In this document: piece by piece, positions 57,436-64,000 of the stretch
How the letters are laid out: each line of letters begins with the position of its first letter
How positions within the stretch are numbered: the first letter of the stretch is position 1
Assembly (NCBI RefSeq): GCF_039555335.1
Contig: NC_092629.1
Location: 4,979,912 to 5,043,911 of the forward strand
Source of the DNA: Amphiura filiformis
Lineage: Eukaryota; Echinodermata; Ophiuroidea; Amphilepidida; Amphiuridae
Direction of reading: 5' to 3'
DNA length: 64,000 bases
Translations under genes and position numbers: made by a program
The notes under the pieces: generated by a model
Told to the model about the DNA's origin: nothing
Databases searched by the model: none
Seen by the model: the letters and a program-made list of their open reading frames with translations, nothing else

Positions 57436-58112
57436 TTACCAATACCATTTCATTTCAATTAGAGAAATCTTTCAAGGTCAACAATGGACAGTTGTGCACT
57501 CCTATTGTCAAGTGAGTTGTATTATACAGTATCATAATTTACCGTAATTGTGTTTTCTTGTCTTGTGCAATGTAATTCAGCTTTGTTGTGATTTGCATTT
57601 TGTAAATTACATGTAAACCTTGAATATTATAATTTGTGTCTATACATTGTACATGTACTGATACTAAGATTTTAGAAATAAAATGGTATAGTGTTACAAC
57701 AGTACAGCCTTTCCATTTTTTATTTGACTTTTATTTATTCAATGGGCATGGCTCAGACTTTTAGGAAATGCATACTTTTTTGTAATTCAATATTTAGAGT
57801 AATTATTATCCATTCTTATTCAATGGGTGCATCTTGTAAAGAATTCACGTAATTTGATTGGTTTTCTGGTGTATAATATCTCACAATAGTTGATAGTGAT
57901 ATTAGTCAGGCGTGCGCCGCCCGCGCAACAACGGCACGCTTGTTGCTCCTCAATGATCGCAGCGATAATGCGTTCAAGCGTAATACATGTGCGAGAACTA
58001 AGAACGCGATTCGGCGGCTGAGATGTTCGTGATGGTTTCTTTCATTTAAAACAACAGGGATGTCCTCACAAAAGAAACTTTTTTTTTTTTCTCGCAAAAA
58101 TTACATTACAAC

Positions 58113-58309
58113 TGAATAAGAATGAGGATAAAAGATTGGATGTTGTCTTTTGCCTGTCCAATATCGTGTCACAATGGATGGGCTGTCCAATATTTTTATC
58201 GTAGTGGATACCGGCTGCGCCGGCATCCACTACTCAAAATATTGGACAGCCCATCCATTACGACACGATATTGGATAGGCAAAAGACAAAATCCTATCAT
58301 TTATTCTCT
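58113..58309. mobile_element. Near-perfect palindrome, ~95-bp arms
   Basis: Arms share 'ttgtcttttgcc', 'tccaatatcgtgtc', 'atggatgggctgtccaatat' and meet at 'gtggataccggctgcgccgg', leaving only a few unpaired bases. Confidence 0.85.
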
Positions 58310-58574
58310 AATTAAATATTCTGGATCTGCAGCTTATTTAGGGCTATAAAAAAATTACACCAATAAAACTTTTTGTTGGCATTATGAGACTGACCCTAAA
58401 AAAGGCCATAATGTACAAATTTATAATATGATTCAGTTATTTTTTTTGCAAACTTGTTTTTTGGCATACGTTCAATGTTTACACATGTTCCAACTACAAA
58501 TGAAGCTAGCTAAATATGTATTTGTATGTCAGCGGAGCAATTTTGACAAGTCCCCAATTATAACTTTGAATTAA

Positions 58575-59749
58575 AAGGGCATTTGGTGATCCACAGCCGG
58601 GATCCACAGCCTCAACCCCCCACTTTTCTCAAAAAAAGATTAGATTTTTTATACCACTGGAAATCTCTGGCTACATAATGTTTTTGTACAGGGTGAGTCA
58701 AAAAAAGTGCAATAGAGAAAAGAATCCATTTTTATTTAAGAACCGAGCTGAACTTTTCATGTTTTAAAACATTTTATATATGGTATATCCATCAGTGACC
58801 TTATGTGAAAAAAATTAAGCAATCAGCATATACCGTATTGTTTTTATGACACATTTTATAACGCTACCCAATTATAATGTTTGTCCAAGAGACATCTAAA
58901 ATTTGAACGTCAGCCCATTCTGTGCAATGTAGATTTGGAACAACTGCCATTTTCTTAACCTCATTGGCATTGAAATAAAATGGAGCACCCAAAGTGTTAT
59001 TGCCCTTGGTCTTGTTTAAGGAGAAGTAATATTATTTGTTGTTATTTTCATTTTACTTTTACTTTAAAGATGTTTGTTCACTATCAAAAACTTTTTCAAA
59101 TGTCAAAATGAAATGTGCACAAATTGAAGTGGGTGAATTACAAAATAGCCAATAAGTTGGAAATTTTAAAAAATGGAGCTGGAGTAGAGTAAGGTATGAA
59201 GGACTTAAAGTAATGTCAGAAAGTTTGTTTGAACAGAAAAAGGAAATTAAAATAATGGAAAAATCAACCTTATTTAAGTTAAAGTCAGTTTCAGATCTGG
59301 TGCCTTTACTGTGCACTGTGTGCTCTCATTCAAAATACATGGTACCTCGTGGACACAAAACGAAATTGGGTATCGCAGCAAAAGGACTCATTAAAATGAA
59401 AAGGTAGTCGCGATTCATATTTTCACAGAAGGTGGCCATTGAGTGTGGCATTTATAGAATATTTCAATATTGGGAAAGTTCTACTTGGTTCTTCTTACAT
59501 GAATATCGATTCTTTGGTCTATTGCAGTTTTTTTTACTCACCCTGTACAAGAAAATTCTTGCAGATTTATTCGTTTAAAAAAGATACCTTAAAATTACAA
59601 CACATTGTCTATGGAGCAGTGTAATACACATAATCATGCATAACTCGCAAACGCAAAATCGGAATCAACTGAAATTTTGGGAATTTTTTGTGTGGATATC
59701 TACTGAAAAATGTCGTAAAAAGAGGATGCCAGGATCACGAAATCCTCCT
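58575..59749. mobile_element. TTAA-flanked element, copy 2 (itself interrupted)
   Basis: Ends AAGGGCATTTGGTGATCC and, reversed, AGGAGGATTTCGTGATCC; direct TTAA at 58571-58574 and 59750-59753. Split at 58689-59545 by the TA-flanked element. Confidence 0.8.
58689..59545. mobile_element. Tc1/mariner-like element, 857 bp
   Basis: Ends CAGGGTGAGTCAAAAAAAG and, reversed, CAGGGTGAGTAAAAAAAAC, then 'tgcaatag'; TA on each side (58687-58688, 59546-59547). Such ends and TA target suit Tc1/mariner. No transposase recognised; a 64-codon open stretch at 59213-59407 shows no DDE motif. Confidence 0.75.
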
Positions 59750-59817
59750 TTAAACAACCAAAATAAACAGTAGGGTTTTTTTCTTAAAATGCTTTAAAGC
59801 TTATTAAAGGAGTATTT

Positions 59818-60143
59818 CGTGATCCTAGCATCCTCTTTTTATGACTTTTTTCATGACATATCCACGAAAAAAGCATATTCCCAAATTTTCTGTTGATTCC
59901 GATTTTGCGTTTGGGAGTTATGCATGATTATGTGTATTACACTGCTCCATAGACAATACCTTGTAATTTCGTTCTGGTGCACCAGAACGAAATTCAAATT
60001 TCGCGACATCTTTACTAAACGAATTAATCTGCAAGAAATATTTTGTACATAAACATTATGTAGCCAGAGTATTCCAGTGATATAAAAATCTCAACTTTTT
60101 TGAGAAAAGTGGGGGATGAGGCTGTGGATCACGAAATGCCCCT
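59818..60143. mobile_element. TTAA-flanked element, copy 3 (inverted)
   Basis: Opposite orientation to copies 1 and 2; AGGAGTATTTCGTGATCC at left, reverse of AGGGGCATTTCGTGATCC at right, direct TTAA at 59814-59817 and 60144-60147. Confidence 0.8.
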
Positions 60144-60487
60144 TTAATGGACAGAAACCCCGGGACAGAAACCTTTCCTGACTGTGATATTTGTATCAAA
60201 TTGTCAACGTATAAAATATCACAGCCAGAAAACAGAAAATCTGTATAAAGGGTTGTCATTTTCATTTGGGAGTCATGAATATGTTTGTGATGAGGCCCTT
60301 TGCACTTGATGATGATTATTAGTTTCCTGTTTACCGCCCGCATCCAAAAATGAAAATCTCAAAATAATTATTTTATTTTTATTTCTAATTTTCTCCTTTA
60401 TAATAACTTTCAACTACTTCTACTTGCCATTTTTATGATCAACAATAATGATGAATGAAGTACAACTCCACCTTCACTTATAAAATC

Positions 60488-60559
60488 AAATATTGTTGTG
60501 AAATAATCCCGGGGAAATTATTTTAATTATTTCCCCGGGATTATTTCACAACAATATTT
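60488..60559. repeat. Perfect palindrome with 31-bp arms
   Basis: Arms 60488-60518 and 60529-60559 are exact inverse copies around 'taatcccggggaaa'; 10-base loop. Confidence 0.9.
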
Positions 60560-61498
60560 CACAACAACTATTGACTCGTTTTGACTAGAGCGGGCTTTTA
60601 TACTAATAGTTCAAAATAAATAAAGAAAATAAAAGATATTATTAATATTATTAAAAGTCACCTCGTCCCTCTTTCAAAATCTTCAACAGGAACCTAATAA
60701 TCAAGTACAAAGGGCCTTACAGTACAGTCCAATTTTATGACCACCTGAAATTTCTTACTCCCCCAATTTTTGGCTGAGAATTGTTTAGACTTTCTCAGAC
60801 CCAATTCAAGGTCATGCGATGTGTCATCCACTTGTTTATTTTGAATATGAAGGAATATGTTAGCAATCAAGCCCGTCGAAAATAAAATATGACCCCAACT
60901 ATTTTTATGGAAAAATTATCCTCCCCTTCCGCGAGTTCGGACACCCAAAAAGAAAAATGACTGCACGAACTGTTTGCACTGATGGGTTTACAAATTCAAT
61001 ATTTTGTTGTGCTACGTTTGAAAAAACTTCCCCGGGGATTCCCCTCAATTGACAATGAATGAAAGTTATCAACCTTGACCTCATGTCAAATTATTTGCTC
61101 GAGCCAATCAGTTGTCAATGATATCTTTTTGTTGTGGGTTTCCCCTCTGTCATGTCTGTCACATGCACTAAATTTTGTGAATGAAAGTGACAGTCAGCCA
61201 ATCGCAGCTTTGTGTGCATACACACAACGCGTATGGTGTGTACGCGTACATGTAAATAAACACAGATTTGTACTACGAAATCCTGAAATCGGGTGTTAAA
61301 TACACAGACAACTTGTGTCATTTTTGTGCATGGAATATGTTTTATGAATACCAATATATTGAGTAACATACTGTGCAAACTTGCTGTAGCAGAGTTAGCA
61401 CGATTAATAACATTATGGATAAAGATATCGGCGATCTTTTCTACATGATTTGATGACGGTTGTGTAAGTTTTACAAGACTATATTATAATAAGCTTAC

Positions 61499-61699
61499 GT
61501 AATATCTATCTCCCCTCAGTATCTGGAAATTGTCCAATTTATCTTTCTTCAACATGTTCCTGATACCACTTTGCCCTCGTTGGAGGCCTTCCACGGCACT
61601 CTTCAGCTCTTTGAGCTCTGCCATGATCTCTCGCAGGAGAGAGCTTGAGCTTGAACTGGATTGTGATGAGTGTCGCGGTACAGACATGTTGGAAGCCAT
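61499..61699 (-). CDS. Gene 3, exon 1 with start codon
   Basis: ATG at 61699-61697; 67 codons, donor 'tattac|gtaagc', phase 0. It reads MASNMSVPRHSSQ, a Ser run, LLREIMAELKELKSAVEGLQ and RGQSGIRNMLKKDKLDNFQI then LRGDRYY. The middle is a clear amphipathic coiled coil (L/I at heptad spacing). Exon 2 follows in frame after a 7.6-kb intron. Upstream in-frame codons exist to 61867, but the part beyond 61842 is transposon, so the 61699 ATG or a later Met is the likely start. A nuclear or cytoplasmic protein with self-association is plausible; function unknown. Confidence 0.62.
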
Positions 61700-61841
61700 T
61701 GCTTGTAAAGGCGCAATAAATTGTAAAATTGCAGCTGAAATCGTCTGAAAATTAATCAACGAAAAAACCGGATCAGACCTGTTCATCAGATGTTCAACGG
61801 GGCTAAGATCATGCAGAAAGCGTACGCCGTGTGTGCATGTA

Positions 61842-62689
61842 GGGGAGAGTGGGGTAAGTTGAGCCACTTTTTACATTTACTGTCACTACGCTCAAATAAA
61901 TAAAGCAGGGCCCAAGTGCAGTGTTACAAATGAAACATATGTATGTTTACTTGGTTATGATACCACAAAACTTTAATCAATATTTTGCACATTCAAACAG
62001 TGAGACGCCAAAAATCATTTGCAAATTGGCTCAACTTACCCCAATGGTGGGGTAAGTTGAGTCAGTCGCTGGGGCAAGTTGAGCCACCATAGAAATGCAC
62101 AGTATATGCCATAGCTGTGAAATTCAATTTTGCCTTTTTTTTAATTGTTGTTTTCAGGTATTTATTTCAAAAAATAGTTTGATATAGAAGTAGTTTGATC
62201 TAAATATTGCATACAAGTAATTTCTGACAAGGTTTTACTTTAAATAAAAAAATTGGGGAAATTTCTACAGGTTTTTCCTATGCTCAACTTGCCCCATGGC
62301 CTGTGGCTCAACTTACCCCATGTGACCATTTTTGTCAACAACCAAGCCTCCCGCCTGACTAAAACTTGTTACAGTTGTAAATAGTTTTCTAAAATAGTGT
62401 TCATATATCACATCCTCAATACCCAGAATGCTATCATTTTAGCTTTTTTCTTTCTGGGTGAAACATGAAAAAAATTGGTTTTTGCCAAAAGTTTGAAAAA
62501 AAGTGCGAAAAATGAACTTTCTAATGCAGCTTTCTTACCCTATGTGCAAGTGATTCCATATTACACTTGAGAAGCCTCTGTTATGTCATATACAAATAAG
62601 TGGAACTGCAAAGTAAGATAAGTTTTTTTTTTTTTTTCTAGAGGGGGTGGCCCAACTTACCCCTTGGCTCAACTTACCCCACTCTCCCC
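61842..62689. mobile_element. TIR element GGGGAGAGTGGGGTAAG, 848 bp
   Basis: Ends GGGGAGAGTGGGGTAAGTTG and inverse, TA on each side (61840-61841, 62690-62691). 'tggggtaagttgag' recurs in both orientations inside (about 62045, 62285, 62315, 62655). No transposase. It sits 143 bp upstream of gene 3's ATG. Confidence 0.85.
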
Positions 62690-62699
62690 TACTACAAGA

Positions 62700-63395
62700 C
62701 CGTCATGAATGATGAATACATATCATCTTGTATTTCTGAAGCACAAATTATTGTGAATCGTTTGATACCGGTACTGATTATTTTTTGACAGATAAGTTGT
62801 ATTGTCGTGTGAATATTGAACTACGTACGTCGGCAGTTGTGTTCTCTCTGAAGCGGGCTCTGAAAGCTTCTGAAGCTTTATGTCATGAGATAGCTGCATT
62901 TTAACCAAATCCAAGGTACAGTATTTTCAGCCTGGAATTTCAATTTTAGGTAATTATTCGGAACTGACAGCTATTGCAAACACGATATTAATATTAATTA
63001 TAAATTATAAATCACTAAATTCAATTCAGTATTGTATTTTATTTACATAATATTGTCATACTCATGATTGTTGTGGCTACTGGCTGGTGATGGATATTAA
63101 TTTATTATGTCATGAGGTCATTCTGTCAGCTCAGATGGAATATAATACTTTTAGCATAGGCTGATGAGGACATAACAACAGCAGGAACAGCGTGCACACA
63201 ATATTATTTTTAAACGAGCTTTATTTTATTAAGTATAATTAATACATTACCGTTACTAAGTTTAAATATTTCATTATCATTTACAATAAAAAAAAGTTAT
63301 TACATTTAGATAGGAGGCCTGGACCTTCTTTTTATGCTGTGCATCAGTTTGGAACCTGCTTCCTTTGAATCTGCGTTTTTGTGATTCACTAACAT
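62700..63395. other. Anonymous interval
   Basis: AT-rich; nothing recognised. Confidence 0.5.
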
Positions 63396-63399
63396 GACT

Positions 63400-63569
63400 A
63401 AGGGCATTTCATGATCCACAACATCATCCCCCACTTTTCTCAAAAAATGTTGAGATTTTTATATCACTGGAAAGCTCTGGGTATACATAATGTTTTAATG
63501 TACAAAAAAATACTTGCAGATTAATTCGTTTAGCAAAGATATCATGAAATTTGTCTATGGAGCAGTGTT
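63400..63569. mobile_element. TTAA-family element, partial copy 4
   Basis: AGGGCATTTCATGATCCACA to 'tatggagcagtgtt'; the other half is missing. Confidence 0.7.
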
Positions 63570-63578
63570 CTACATTTG

Positions 63579-63824
63579 TATAGACCACTTGACATCAATG
63601 TTTATCAACAAAGGCGAGGGATTGGTCTTTCGATGTGCTCGAACGAACCGCTACACTGTTCAATGGCTTTCATGTACTATGTGAAATGTGGTGGGAAATT
63701 TAAAATACACATGCCCTGAGCAAACTAAGATGCGCACGCACACTGCAGGGCAAAGAACAATGGAAAGTGCCATAATGCGTGCGCATACTGCCGGGCAATG
63801 ACGTCACATGTCAAGTGGTCTATA
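63579..63824. mobile_element. TATAGACCACTTGACAT element
   Basis: 246 bp with inverted ends TATAGACCACTTGACAT at 63579 and 63808-63824. A second, truncated copy of the interior follows directly (63825-64000, 'gtttatcaacaaagg.gaggga') and is cut by the window edge. Confidence 0.75.
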
Positions 63825-64000
63825 GACATCACTGTTTATCAACAAAGGAGAGGGACTCGTCTGTCGATATGCTTGAACGAGCCGCTACACTGTCACTGTT
63901 TAATGGCTTTCTTGTACTATATGAAATGTGGCGGGCGATTTAAAATGCATGTGCCCTTAGCAAACTACGATGCGTACGCATACTGCAGGGCAAAGAACAA

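Larger units (their letters stand above)
58397..60200. mobile_element. TTAAAGCCATA element, interrupted copy
   Basis: Pieces at 58397-58574, 59754-59813 and 60148-60200 match, in order, the complete element at 7818-8162 ('tgtttacacatgttccaact', 'cagtagggttt', 'ggacagaaacc'). Two TTAA-flanked elements split it. Confidence 0.65.

Noticed and set aside
57905-58080. CpG-rich patch as a CpG-island promoter
   Set aside because: Only ~150 bp, inside gene 3's first intron and next to a palindromic element, with repeated 'gcgc' words; more likely repeat-derived.

Overview
The window reads as nuclear DNA of an animal: AT-rich, spliced genes with small exons and GT..AG introns, one tRNA gene, and dense non-autonomous DNA transposons, LINE remnants and minisatellites. 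Frequent 'taggcct' and 'acatgta' words, G-run repeats starting 'cagtggcgtag', and a YWTD/FAMeT-domain secreted gene fit a marine invertebrate deuterostome (echinoderm or hemichordate style). This placement is inference from texture, not from a marker gene. I saw no retrovirus-like, Polinton-like or toxin-gene remnant and no CRISPR array.

Three host genes can be supported by matching splice phases. (1) On the + strand, 177-4706, the last four exons of a gene whose product ends in an acidic, serine/threonine-rich tail with an FENPAF motif and a C-terminal TEL, probably the cytoplasmic tail of a membrane protein. (2) On the - strand, 15520-8305 with a possible 5' exon near 17.6 kb, a seven-coding-exon secreted protein: signal peptide, YWTD-like propeller repeats, then a farnesoic-acid-methyltransferase-like (FAMeT) domain. 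It carries one in-frame TAA at codon 128. (3) On the - strand, 61699-50762, a four-exon gene of unknown function with a coiled-coil N-terminus; its 7.6-kb first intron is packed with transposons.

Layout: 0-4.7 kb gene 1; 4.8-8.2 kb foldback elements, including a telomere-like tract between inverted arms; 8.2-17.7 kb gene 2; 17.8-20.6 kb a ~70-bp satellite array bracketed by related repeats; 22.26 kb tRNA-Val(CAC) followed by a long hairpin; 23-31 kb MITEs, with hAT-like elements at 27.1 and 29.3-30.9 kb; 31.8 kb a ~24-bp minisatellite; 32.1-34.4 kb a decayed CR1/L2-type LINE with a (TTA)n tail; 34.8-46 kb further foldbacks, an hAT MITE and a ~120-bp minisatellite; 46.6-54.9 kb several copies of a transposase-like fragment with an internal 180-bp tandem duplication, overlapping the 3' end of gene 3; 55-64 kb more nested elements, including a three-level insertion stack at 58.4-60.2 kb.

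Several elements have exact boundaries because target-site duplications are visible: 8 bp (CCTAGATG, ATGATGAG, AGCCACTG, GTGTATAT), 3 bp (TAA/TTA), TTAA, and TA. Two insertions also have an empty-site copy elsewhere in the window, which allows relative dating.
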